Source: Choristocarpus tenellus KU-1152 (Eukaryota; Phaeophyceae). Taken from it: DNA of 29,880 nt. Position 1 is the first letter of the stretch. Each line of letters opens with the position of its first letter. The notes beneath the pieces were generated by a model. That model ran no database searches. It was not told the origin of the DNA and saw only the letters and a program-made list of their open reading frames with translations. The stretch covers positions 1 through 29,880 of the forward strand of contig CAXNAD020000098.1 in assembly GCA_964200185.2 (NCBI GenBank), written 5' to 3'. Shown here in pieces: positions 1 through 11,900 of the stretch. The translations under genes and the position numbers were made by a program.

Positions 1-460
1 GCATTGAGACGTTTGCCTGCTTAAAAAATCTAGAGATGACAAAAGGGGGTACAAGGATTTCAAATCGCACTTCTGTTCTTTGGAAATGACCTAACCCTAC
101 ACACGTGCATGAGGATTGGTTAGAAATAGTTAATTCAGTTTTATCCGTTCTTACCATTTTATAAAAAACCAAGCACGCACTTTATGGGTCTCAAACGTTT
201 CCAATTTCCATAAACATGAAGCTCACTTCCAGTTGGTACCGTACTATTTATTTTAATAATAAAACCCCTTTTTGGTGCCCTTAGAATTTTTTAAAATTGA
301 AGAGATGACAGAAGGGGACCTATTTTTGAAAGTGCATTCTGTTTTTGAAAACTCAAGACAGCCAAAAACGTGCGTTAGGGTTTCGACAAATGGTAAAGAT
401 ATTCTAATCTTTACATCAACAAATACAGTTTCAAACCACATCGTTCATTGATACTACATG
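1..460 (-). repeat. two diverged copies of a short sequence, possible old coding remnant
   Basis: Two blocks, about 30-110 and 290-385, resemble each other: both carry a gagatgaca(a/g)aagggg core followed by a partly matching stretch, about 265 bp apart. Read on the minus strand, both can be translated in corresponding frames with shared residues (F, then K/R-T-E, F, P, V-I-S, K), and the 253-441 copy is open for about 60 codons. This could be a tandemly duplicated exon, a decayed mobile element or chance similarity in AT-rich DNA. No known family was recognised. Confidence 0.25.
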
Positions 461-1130
461 TTTGAAACGTACGAACACGAAAAGGTCACAAAAAATCATC
501 TACACTCTATCTCTTTTCAGTATGAAATCGTATGCTGGTCGATATTCGTATTTATTATAACACAATTCTCAACGGAAAGATGAATCTGAGTTTTGAAGAC
601 AGACCGACCAGATGAAATAAAGTAGCACCTCCATCCCTCAGTCCTCATTTCAACTCATTCCCTTCCGTACATACCATTCAAAAAGGGACCCTAAAAAGGT
701 TTTATGACATTTACAAAAGAAAACATATGGACACTTTCTGCGCACCATTTCGGTCAAACCCATCGCATCCTCCATGAAATGATCCATCCACCATTCATTA
801 TCATGATCCGCTGTTGGTACAAGTAGTTGCATTCCAAGGAAGGGAGCTGTGATAGCTGATGTAAATTATTACACTAGTAACCTACATCACTGTTTGAATA
901 TTGCTTTCTCAACGTGTTATCTTTCTTGGGTTCATTACTCTTTTATCTCCATCCTTCCCCAAACATGATTGCTTCTTTTGTGTGACGTTTGATGAGGAAT
1001 GTTTTTTGAGCTCAATAGACATGGCAAGTTAGGACTCAAATTCTTAGCCATACCAATTAATTGCATAGTAAGCCATCTTTCTTACTCCTGTTGTGAAGAA
1101 CACTCTATTTCATTGCCTTTTGTGCACATA
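461..1130. other. no gene recognised
   Basis: Only short open frames occur here, such as a 60-codon minus-strand frame at 650-832, with no recognisable motif and no supporting splice pattern. The sequence is AT-rich and low in complexity. A plus-strand open frame beginning at 999 runs into the foldback described separately. Confidence 0.4.
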
Positions 1131-1280
1131 AACAGTCGATTTCAAAAATTGAGGATGGAGCTTTTCATTGAGGATGGGCTTGACCCAAAATTGACTGGGA
1201 TAAAGTGTCGATATGTTTTTTTTTGTATTGTCAATAATATTAATGAAAAGCTCCATCCTCAATTTTTGAAATCGGCTGTT
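1131..1280. repeat. 39-bp inverted repeat (foldback) with 72-nt loop
   Basis: The left arm is 1131-1169 and the right arm 1242-1280. They are reverse complements over 39 positions with one mismatch (T1136 against G1275), which would be a U-G wobble in RNA. The inner 33 bp (1137-1169 with 1242-1274) are perfect. The loop is 1170-1241 and begins with a partial copy of the arm (attgaggatgggctt at 1167-1181), so the element looks like a local duplication that folded back. A plus-strand open frame (999-1406) spans the whole structure, but its protein resembles nothing recognised. Candidates are a foldback/MITE remnant or a small-RNA precursor. Confidence 0.85.
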
Positions 1281-2221
1281 AATAATGTCCGAAAATTGAT
1301 ACTTCCCCCTTCCTCACACAAAGTGACACCACAATTAGGAAAGGCTGTTTCTACAATTCTACAAATTGGCGTCTTTTTGCCCTCTCTTGGGATCCTTAAA
1401 ATGTAACGCTGTCTACCTCTCACTTGTTTTTTGGCTCTTTGTAGGTGTTAGTTTGGTCATCCACAACCTTTTCTGTTTCCTTTTTTAACTTCTTGTCTTC
1501 ACTAATTTTTATTATTGCTATTATCATTGTAGTGACTAGTACTTGTATAGAAAGAGATACAACCTAAAGATTGTTACTGACATAATAATGGGATTGGGTA
1601 TGTCATCTGTATGAATTCGTAGAAGAATCACAAACCATAATAAACGATGAAAAGACTCAAAGCAAAAAAAGTCGAAGTTGAAGGACTGATGTTACTTAGA
1701 ATCAGGCAGTGAGAATGATGTTGAGTCCTACGTAACAACAGCCTAATTTGGCAAGATTTCTTTGCACCAATCGACAGTATTGGTCTCAGCTTTAATTTGA
1801 TAATATTCTGATCACCGATCAGGACGCCTTGCATCAACTCGAAATTAATCAAGTAAGGCTGGTCTTATCCTCGAGGTGACTGCCAACACCACTATTACAT
1901 ACAATAATGATCCATAAATAATGCGAAGGTGGTGTTGAAACCGAGGCTGCACAAAGGATTAGGGGACTAGACTTTTTTCGGGGTATCACCATGACCGAAC
2001 TTGCTTTTGGTGAGGTTTAAACAATTACATACATATATTTGACGTTGAAGTAAACAAAAAGGAAAGTTGTTTACCTGTCGGCTCTGGGCAGTAGTGTAGT
2101 GCTCTAGAACAGCTCGACAAGTTGTTTGTTCATGATGCATGATGTATGTAAGCCTACATGACAATAAAGCAGCAACATATCACTATCACCACACTGTCCT
2201 GTTGTGCTGCGTCTACAGGTC
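1281..2221. other. no gene recognised; upstream region of the transporter gene
   Basis: Only short open frames are present. A small 9-bp inverted repeat (caacaccac near 1884, gtggtgttg near 1930) is visible. The promoter and 5' leader of the transporter gene should lie at the right end, but no clear TATA or initiator element was found. In the frame of the start at 2222 there is a stop at 2165-2167 and no ATG between it and 2222. Confidence 0.35.
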
Positions 2222-2341
2222 ATGGGGCAGAAGCAGGCAGGTGGTAACCTGCGCTTGGTGGTGCTAGCATGTCTATCCTTCAATATCGTCTCCGGGTTTG
2301 CCCCGCATGGCTTAAGGTCGACTAAACTTGTGCCTGGAGCA
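2222..2341 (+). CDS. first exon: bipartite plastid-targeting leader (signal peptide plus FAP transit motif)
   Basis: The frame opens with ATG at 2222 (G at +4), a basic N-region, a hydrophobic core LVVLACLSFNIVSG and then FAPHGLRSTK. Phenylalanine at the predicted cleavage site followed by Ala-Pro, then a basic Ser/Thr-containing stretch, is the classic targeting signal of complex red plastids. The mature transporter starting at 3608 has no leader of its own. The frame reaches a stop at 2378-2380, so a donor must lie before it. At the next exon a stop codon at 3602-3604 forces a phase-0 acceptor at 3605 (or 3608), and the best phase-0 donor is gca|gtatca at 2342. Other donors or an extra exon in the 1.26-kb intron remain possible. 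Confidence 0.72.
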
Positions 2342-4812
2342 GTATCATCACCACGTCTTCCTCCTTTTACACACGGGTGACGCCATTTCCGCTCAGGATC
2401 GATGCTTGGCACAGTGTGATTTGGTCTTTTTCTGATTGTCGAAATGGTTTTCCTTCTTCTTCAACATCTAGACGTCTGTTGCTTGAGAATCGCAATATTG
2501 TAGTTTGATGTTTTCACAGAGGTTAGAGTGACCCGGCAACACTTTGGTGCTCATTAGGGGATCAAGGGGTGGAGATTTGTGCTCTGTTACCATGTGCACG
2601 GGTGACGTAGATAATTTTGAACCGATAGAAGTATTTTTGACAGTGTTTTGTCATCAGAAGGGCAAGGACAAGGGACTTCTCCGTCCCTCGTCCAAGAGTC
2701 TACCTTGGTAAACCAGAGTAGGAAGCCGGACCACTTATGGATCCATCAGCAATGACTCCTTTTTACTGTGCTGCATCAGGTCTGCATCTCTTTCCCGAAC
2801 CAAGAGGAAGTCGGTGCTATTGGCGACTACTGAAGAGGTGATGGTGGAAGTGGCAGGCGCATAAATGTTTTGGAATGCGTTGGGCAATGCTGGATGCAGG
2901 GTCGATTGCCATGCACCAGTCGATTTCTGTGGGACAGTCGCATGCGCATTATTCTGATTAAACTTTTTATATAGAGAAGCTTACAAGGTATTAAAGATTG
3001 GTTAAGAATAGTGATGAATTGAGTGCTCTACACTGCAAACCATTGACACATGGCAATGGCATCTCTAAAAGAACATATTTCACCCTAGCCTATGACTCTG
3101 TGTAGCAGCTACACACGAAAGCACCCGATTCCATGCAATTGCCTTGCACATATGAGACGTGAGGAGGGGAATGCTGTGGATCTTTCTGGAGTTTTTGATA
3201 CTATCACATAAACACTGCCAACCTATGTAATATCCAGCATCTAGAACCTAATGCCTAAATATATGCCTCTTTTTAGTATTTTCTGCATTAACCAGGCATA
3301 ACTATGCAAAGTCAACACCTCAATTGAGCTATGTGCTTTTCTTCCCAGCAACAGCAGTTTTCATGTATTAAGCATGTCTTACACGGTATACATGTATCTC
3401 TTACACAGTATACATGTATCTCTGCCACGTGCCTTGCTCGGCCATCTACACACAAGCCTTTATTACTTTAGTGCATCTTCTCTATGAACGATAAAGGAAC
3501 CATTTAGGTACCATTTAGCATCCCCATTCCTTGCAGAGAAATGACACCTAATATATTTTCTTCTCAACCCTCTTGTGCTCACCTCCAAATACATACTACC
3601 GTAGGAGATGCCACAAAAGGATAAAACTGAGGAAACCCTAGCTCTTCCTGCTCCTAAGGATAAAACTGCCCCATCAGCTGTTCTCAGTGGAGCATCCGTA
3701 CTCTCTATTGTGGGAACGGACTATGTCCTGCGGAAGGCTTTCCTCCGTGCTGGGGTGGCGTTTCCGTCCAGCCTGGCAGGAATGATGATGCTATTTGCTG
3801 GTGAGACTCCAGAACAGTGTTGAAACAGCTCACTGTTATATAATGGAATGATTTGACCTGGGTGTACCAAAGCATACCAATTGTATACTGATTATAAAGC
3901 ACTCATACCTACACAAATTATGTTGATTTCCTAGAGTATCCTCATAGGTGAGAATGTCTTGTCTTAAGAAAGTTTGTCTTTGTACCACAGGATTTGTTGA
4001 AGTGACTTTTACACAGGAATATTTTTTTACACAGGCTTGTGCCCATGTTACCTTACAGCCTCAGATATCTACATGTATGCATATGCTTCAACCAGATATG
4101 ATTTGTTTTGAAGGTGAGGCATCGTCATCATCGTCATCAGTAGTAGTAGTAATTGAGACTATCATTTGATGTTGATATATCACATGGTTGTATCAAGAGT
4201 GTTTGTGTAGCCACTTCATAGGCCTCAAAAAATGTTATATTTCAGTCTTGTGAGGGGGTGAAGTTGGCCTTACACATACTTCATCACCAAGTCAAATTCC
4301 ATAATTTTCTATCCTTCTTCCTGACTGTTAATGTCACATCACATCGGATGCACCACATCTCACATCTCATATCTCATATCTTATATCTCATCAGATACAT
4401 CACATTTCATGAATACATCACATTTCACCAGGTATACTTCATGAACACCTATGGTGTATGTTTTGTCAACAGTTTCCCACCAAATTCTCACCATTTGTTA
4501 GATAATCCCTTCCTGACATTTGTTGGTTTTTGTAGAACCTACCAGTGATTTTGTAGTGCCCTGCTTAGGCCTTTGAAGTTATTGTTCCTCTTTTTCTTAG
4601 ATGATATGACCATTAATGATAATAATATTGGTATCACCCATAAAACAGCACATCAAAGCGCATCAATATGTACTTGTACGTCACTTATACCCACTTTCTA
4701 GGTCTTGTGGCCATGGATCAGGTATACCCCAAGAAAGCTGAAGCCACTGTTGGTGCTCTGGAGCCTGGTTCTGCTTTGCTTGCTCGGTATGGTCATTGCA
4801 TGATTCTTCTTA

Positions 4813-4855
<43 letters not shown>

Positions 4856-7800
4856 GATGAAGTTCTATATATGGACTTGACACTCTTTTCATGTGGCATT
4901 TTGTACATCAGCAAACAAATAGAAATAGATAGATACTATCCTATTGTTAATGAAATGATATCGTTCTTGTGTGCATTCTATTTTTTTCTTCTTCAATGCC
5001 CGTAGTTGCTTCCTAGGTCCAATCCCTTCAAGGATGTACTGTTTCTCGACCAATTAAATCACACATCAGAGCACATTTCGTTTTAGCTTTGAAGGCAATG
5101 AGGCCTTTAGAACTAAGTTTTCTTTTTAACTTGTTTCAACAGCTACAACCGATTTTGCATCACTTTATCATTATTTATATTTACACTATTTGGCCTATAC
5201 CTTGAGATTAAACGGGACTAGTTTGGATTCAATTACTGATTTTCTGGGGGTATGTTTTACTTTCTTTTTGCCACCTGAACAGCACCACTTCATTAAATGT
5301 CATACAATGGCATACAATGTCATCAAATATCAGTAAGTGTGATACAAGTGATACAATATGTGTTCATGTCAGGTATGCTATGGCTGTTTAAAAATTCTCC
5401 ATGACACCCCTCAAATGGTTCAATGAACATTACTTTCATGTCGATCATTGCAAACTACAAGGAATAAACACCCAACCAAACAACTACCTTGCCAAATCGT
5501 TATCTAAATAATTCTCTAAATAATTGAGATACCCCTTTCCCTTGCGGCTAACTTACTCCCTTCTCTTCTGTCCTTCCTGCCCACCCTCCCAAACTATTGA
5601 TTGCTGATTATTGACTGTTGATTATTGATTATTGATTATTACCTGGGGCAAGGTGGCTGCCGGTCTTCTTTGTGCCCAGTCTTGTAGTGCTTCCCCTCTC
5701 CCCTCCTCTTTCCCCCACCACTGCAGTCAGACTGGCTGTAATTCTTGTGGCAGGGTGGGCTGTCAGTCTAATGTCCACAGCTGCTGTTGTTGCTGGACTC
5801 TCCACCCCATCATCCACCCCTCCCCCAGCTGAACCTGCTGTCCCACCAGCCCCCTTCACTAAGTCCCTCATTGCTCGACTTGGACTGGGAGGGATAGCGG
5901 CAGGGGCAGCTGCGACGGGGATAACGACCTTCCCTAGAGTGGCTTCTAGATTGTTACTTTCCCAGGGCATTGCAGCACCTCTTAGATCTTTATCGCTGTT
6001 GCTGCTTACACTGGGGGGTTTTGCCTTGGGCACAAAGGCGCCTCCCAAGGTGTTGCGTGCTGTACATCCGTTGATAACTTGCTCTGCTGTGGCAATGGGG
6101 GGGGTAGCGGTTCTTGCCCGAGGGGCAGGGGTGGGTTTCACAGAAGGGCTGAAGGCGTACATAACACGATCTAGGTTTGGACTGTTTACACTGGTGTTTG
6201 ATTGGGGGGGGAGGTTTCTGGGTTTTGATGACTCAGAACAATTGCTACTATTATTATAGATTGATAATGATGACTCGGAACAATTATTGCTATTATTATA
6301 GATTGATGATTACTCATAATAATTGAACTATTATTATAGATTGATGATGGGTTTTGCATGTGGGTTCCTTGTGTGTATGCTTGAGTATGGGTAGTACATG
6401 TAAGAATGTTAGCATGTGGGTGTACAGTTTTATGAGTCATTAGTAGGTTAGTACTTGGGATGATGTTGCCTTTTCTGTGTGTGTTTTGTGTGTTTTGTGT
6501 GTCATGTCATGTCATGTCATGTCATCCAATGCATCTTTGTTGGCTCGTATTAAGTAAGATTCATGTCCACCTTTCAGCATTTCCTGGACCAATATGATAG
6601 CTAGCTCTACCTTGTGTTGTCAATGGCTATTGCCGTTCACAAAGTTACTGATGATCTGATGATGATACCTGATGTCAAAGTTATTATTATTACAGATGTT
6701 ACTGATGATCTGATGTAGGAGATTATTATTGTTATTGATGTGATACTACTATTTTAGATAAAACTATAGTTGTTGCAGAACTTTCTATATTTCATTATTA
6801 TTTTTTATGCTAGTTGCAGTTCTCAGTTATTACCAAGCAATCCTTCCACTCGCCTTCCACTACAATTTGCTGTACAGGTGTCCAGTCCACTTGGGTGCAG
6901 GAGACATTCTTCTTGGTTTCCTTGGGCCATCGGTTCTGTCCTTTGCTGTACAGATGTACAGGTGTTTACCTACCCTAACCTTAACCCTAACCCTACAGAT
7001 GTACAGGTATTTATCCTAACCTTAACTCTACCCCTTACCCTGACGTGTACATGGTCAATAATAATAATATTTAAAGTAAAGTTTGAAATCTGTTACTCAT
7101 TTGTTGGAACCAAGTCTATTTCCTCTCTTTTCCTCTCTTTTCCTTTCATTTTCCTCTCACTTTATTACAAGAGACCATGACCAGCTTGGATAGTACCAAC
7201 TGCTCTTCCTCCTTTCTGAAGCATAGAACTCGTGAACAGTCTAGCAGAACAGTTATTGAAAAATTTAAAGGTAATGGTTCTGAAGAATGAAGTCAAGATA
7301 ATGATTCTAAAAATAATATTATGACTGCGTGTTGGTGATACCACCCCATCTAATGACCCCTCTAACCTGACGTCATACATTTTTTTTTATTGCCTTTGCC
7401 TTTTATGGGTAATGTGGTAATGTGGGTAAGTGTAAGAGTTGGTTGTACATCACATCAGACTTGGCAAGGGAAACCTGACAAATAATTTTATTTGTAGAAA
7501 TATAAAAAAGAACAAGACAGTAGCTTCTTGCCATACTAGTTGTGTGCAACAGAAGACAGTGATCACCGACTGTTGTACTTTATTTGTTTTATTTGTTGAA
7601 GTGGTAATATCATTTTCTGTTTTTGAATTATAGTTGTATAATAATAATAATAATAGGGGAAACTCTTGTTTTTTGTTTGCAGGATATATATTTGTGTTAC
7701 ATATATGTGATAAATATATTTTCTTTTGTAGACTTCAACACTATAAGACTGTGTAACGCTATAGACTGTAAAACACAATAGATTGTAACACTATGGATTG

Positions 7801-8873
7801 TGTAACACTATAGATTGTATAACGCTATAGATTGTATAACACTATAGGTTGTGTAACACTATAGATTGTGTAACACTATAGATTGTATAACGCTATAGAT
7901 TGTGTAACACTATAGATTGTATTCTTGATTTGGGCCACAGGCGTCGTAAGCTGATGTTGGACAATTCAAAGGAAGTCATTGGTGGATCGGTATACTGCTC
8001 TGCCTCTGGACTGTTTGGGACTGCTCTTGCTGCCAGGTGTGCTGTTGGTTGACTCTGATTGGTTGATTGATTAATTGAGTGATATTGACACACATTAGTT
8101 TGGTGTACTTGGATGTGTGATCAGAAGACAACTAGAGGAGGAGGGCAGGAAGAATGAAAAGAGAGGACAGGATATGAAGGAGATGAGATGATAACACAAT
8201 CAGAAAATAATAGAAAAAGAAGTATGTAGTGGTATGTGAAAATAATGTGAAAATAGAGTTCAAGGTTGTTGGCAACACATCACATCAATATGTCAAGAAG
8301 AGGTACGTCTCAGATACAGATACACCTTTTTGGGATAGGTGATACTCCAAGATGGGAGTCGTGCCTGATATGGGTTGGTTAGCATCAGTGATGTCTTGAG
8401 GGGTGGAGATTTGGTGTATGACAGATCTTCCCAATGAAAAGATACTATTATTATTACTATTACTATTACTATTATTATTATTATTATTGTATTGGTGTTA
8501 GAGTTAACATAATTCAGATCAATTTGATATATAAGATACGTAACAGGATTGGGACTACAAAAATACATTTATATTATTCTTTTTCTCTTGATGTAACGCC
8601 TCAGAGTTTTTAGTGTGTGATAATTTACCACACTAGAAAATATAGATACATATATATATTATTTTTTATAACAGTGACCCTAACCCTATTGCAGTGAGAT
8701 GTGATAAAATATTATTACTTCTACTATAGTAGAAGTGTGTATTGTTCTTGCATATTGTGAAGAATGTCTTGTACTACAGCATGTAGGTAGCATTGGTTTC
8801 AGATAAACTAAACATGACTGTACATTTCAAACTTGTCATACTTCAAGAGAATATACATTCATGCATAGATAGC

Positions 8874-8946
<73 letters not shown>

Positions 8947-11900
8947 TGAACCTTGGACGGGTTAGCAGCTGGTTGAGGTCATGCAGCCCACCCAATGGAG
9001 TCTTGACACCTCAAACATCCACTCTTGGAGTTTTTGTGATGGTATGATTTGGGTTGGGCACTTGATGAGGGTTGCTTTGGGATTGCTTGCAACTTCTAAA
9101 TCTCAGCTGATACAAGCCTAAATTGGAGATTGATGTTGATAATTTACTATGGAGTGTTCGGCAGGTTGACACAATGATAGGTATGATAGTAGGTATGATG
9201 GTAGGTATGATAGTAGGTATGATGGTAGGTATGATAGTAGGTATGATAGTAGGTATGATAGTAGGTATGATAGTAGGTATGATAGTAGGTATGATAGTAG
9301 GTATGATATTAGGTATGATAGTAGGTATGATAGTAGGTATGATAGTAGGTATGATGGTAGGTACCGTAGTGTTGCTGACACTCATGATGATGCGTGACAA
9401 TCCTATGCTGCTTTCATCTGTTGCCTCAGAGTCATAGTACTGCCCCTTACCTTTTTTTATTTTGTTACTTGTTATTACTTGCTTGTCATAGTACATTGAA
9501 GGTGTTTCAATACGTCCTTCAATGCACCTCTTTTGTGTACCTTTCTTTTGTCCAATTGTAGTATCTTTTGCACCCTTTCTTTTCATGCACGGTATCATGT
9601 CCATGTACCTCAAGAGCGTTACCTACTCCTTGCAGTACTTATTGTGCTGTTGTACCTTTTAATGTCATCCTTGACTGTTGACTGTTGCACTTCAATATTC
9701 TGTTTGAAACACCATCACTGTACTTGCTGTAGGTGGAGTTGAGTTACCTTGCTGTTTTATTTATTTTAGTGCAGTGCAGTGCATTCTCACTTGCCAAGCC
9801 TAACCTTAACCCTAGCCCTCATTGTTTATTCAAAACTTGAGCACATATCCTTTGCCCCAATACAGTTCATTCATATATTTCACACATCACCCACATAGTA
9901 TTTTTTTAAAATTCAACAGTATACCACTCTTGGAGTTAGGGTATTTTTAGCAGTGACAGATTTGTCTGAGGGGTACAGCATGATTTTGCATGAAACTGTG
10001 ACAACTTAGGGCACTTGAAGGATAGTTTAGATCATGTACATTCTACTCAAGTATGTATTGTTGGTACTCAGTACTCAGTACTCTTCATGGCAAATTAATA
10101 GTAACAGTAAATATTATAGTAAGATGATAGTAAGGATCATGGCGTATCAAAATACAGCAGATTGACAGAATAATGTTTTTGGTTGTACCATTGAGAAAAT
10201 GAAATAGTTTGGTTTGCATGCGCCAAAACCACTTGGGAGTTCCCATCCCATCCCCTGGTGTTTGTATTAATGCATGCTTAGTGTTTATAGACATATAGTG
10301 CTTCACAAAGCCATATTTAGTATAGCACAGAGTTGTAGTTGGTGTCTCACAAAGGTGTTAAGTATAAATGCACCTACCTATTGTATACTCAAGTATCATC
10401 AAATATCATCCCATCCTACCAACCTGCTTGCTTTTGTTGATATTTTTTAGGTGGCTTGGTCTACCTCCTGCTCTTCGATTGACTGTACTCCCACGGAACA
10501 TCACCTCTCCCTTGGCCATGTCCATATGTGGCATGCTAGGGGCAGACGCCTCCCTGGCTGTAGCAATTGTGGTGGTCACTGGAGTCATTGGAGCCAACTT
10601 TGGGGCAGCGGTGCTGGATGCCATGGGGTATGTCCTGATGAGGGGACAATCCTGAGACGTTATATAGCACACATATATGGTACTGTTAATAACATGATAA
10701 TATTAGGTAGTATCAGTAGAGAGTTAAAGTGTGTTTATTGTCATAGGAAGAAATATGAAAATGTTTTGGAAGTGTTTAAAGGAGGGTTTTGGTTTAGTCC
10801 GCAGTACAGTATGTGTAATTAGTTGGACTGTTTAGGGTAATTATATATATTTGCTTAGATAGCATGATTCCACATCACCAACTGATTACTTGGAAGACAG
10901 CGGAAAGGGAGAATTTTGCAAATTGTTGACAGTCTGCTTGTGAAAATGTACTTGGAACATTTGAAGTGGATACTTTTTGAAATATATGAATGATTGGGAC
11001 AAGATATTTTATTTGACATCCACTAATTTGAATTGTTATAGTTGTATCTCACGGTGGGATGGGGTCTAGTTTATGACATACCCCACTAGCTAGACAGAGC
11101 TATTTCCTTTATCTTGCAGTTATTCCATTTCCCGGCTTTGGGTTGTGAGTTGCAGGTGGTAAGGTGCTAAAATATTATTTGCGATTCTTCCAGAAAATCT
11201 TGTGAGGACCCCAAAGATAGCTTGAGGCAAACTATCCTGGTGCTTTGAATTAAGAACACTGTTGAGTCTCCTTGGAAACTACTCAACCACTCTAGGTACT
11301 GTGTCAGTTCTATCAGTGTGCTTTCATGTTAACCATACCTTTTCACTGTCAACTCTCCACAACATTACAAAAAACGGTAGTATTTCATCCATCCCAAGGT
11401 CGTGTTATTTTGCTGTGGGTTAGGGTTATGGCCAAGAATTTATGAAATTGTACTGTTTTAAAGATAGTTTTAAAGATTGTGCGATTTTGCTGCCGGGAAC
11501 TCCAACGTGAGAACTTGAAGGCACCTATCTATATATCTCTATGATGGTACAGAAACAAGTTCTGAACATAATGTTTGTTTGACACAGGGGGGTATTTTTT
11601 AATTATTTTTCACATCAATCTGAGGGGCACTCTCTCTCTTGTCACCACGAAACTGTTTTTATGGCATGACTTCTATGGCATGACTTTTGAGTGCTCAGAT
11701 ACACTAGGAAGACTGGAAGTGGAACATTGGGTATAGCATTGTTGTTATTGGTGGGGCGCTTTGTGTATTACATGTACCAATCAAAGGGAATGTACTTGCA
11801 TATCATTATTGATATCATTATTGGTTATGTTTCACATATTTTGTGGGAAGTTCTTCAAAGGTTTCCACAACAGGGTAATAGTTCTATAGTTCAGAACAGA

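Noticed and set aside
4668-5005. Poly-Leu and poly-Ile frames
   Set aside because: Created by the ATT microsatellite; only the 4702-4786 part is coding.
5629-6162. Alanine-rich 177-codon open frame on the minus strand
   Set aside because: It is the antisense shadow of transporter exon 4, whose plus-strand frame carries the family motifs WLPVFFVPSLVVLPL and a Pro-rich linker.
9011-9613. 200-codon repetitive open frame (Ile-Ile-Pro-Thr) and its plus-strand counterpart
   Set aside because: Both arise from the 12-bp minisatellite in a transporter intron and have no family resemblance.
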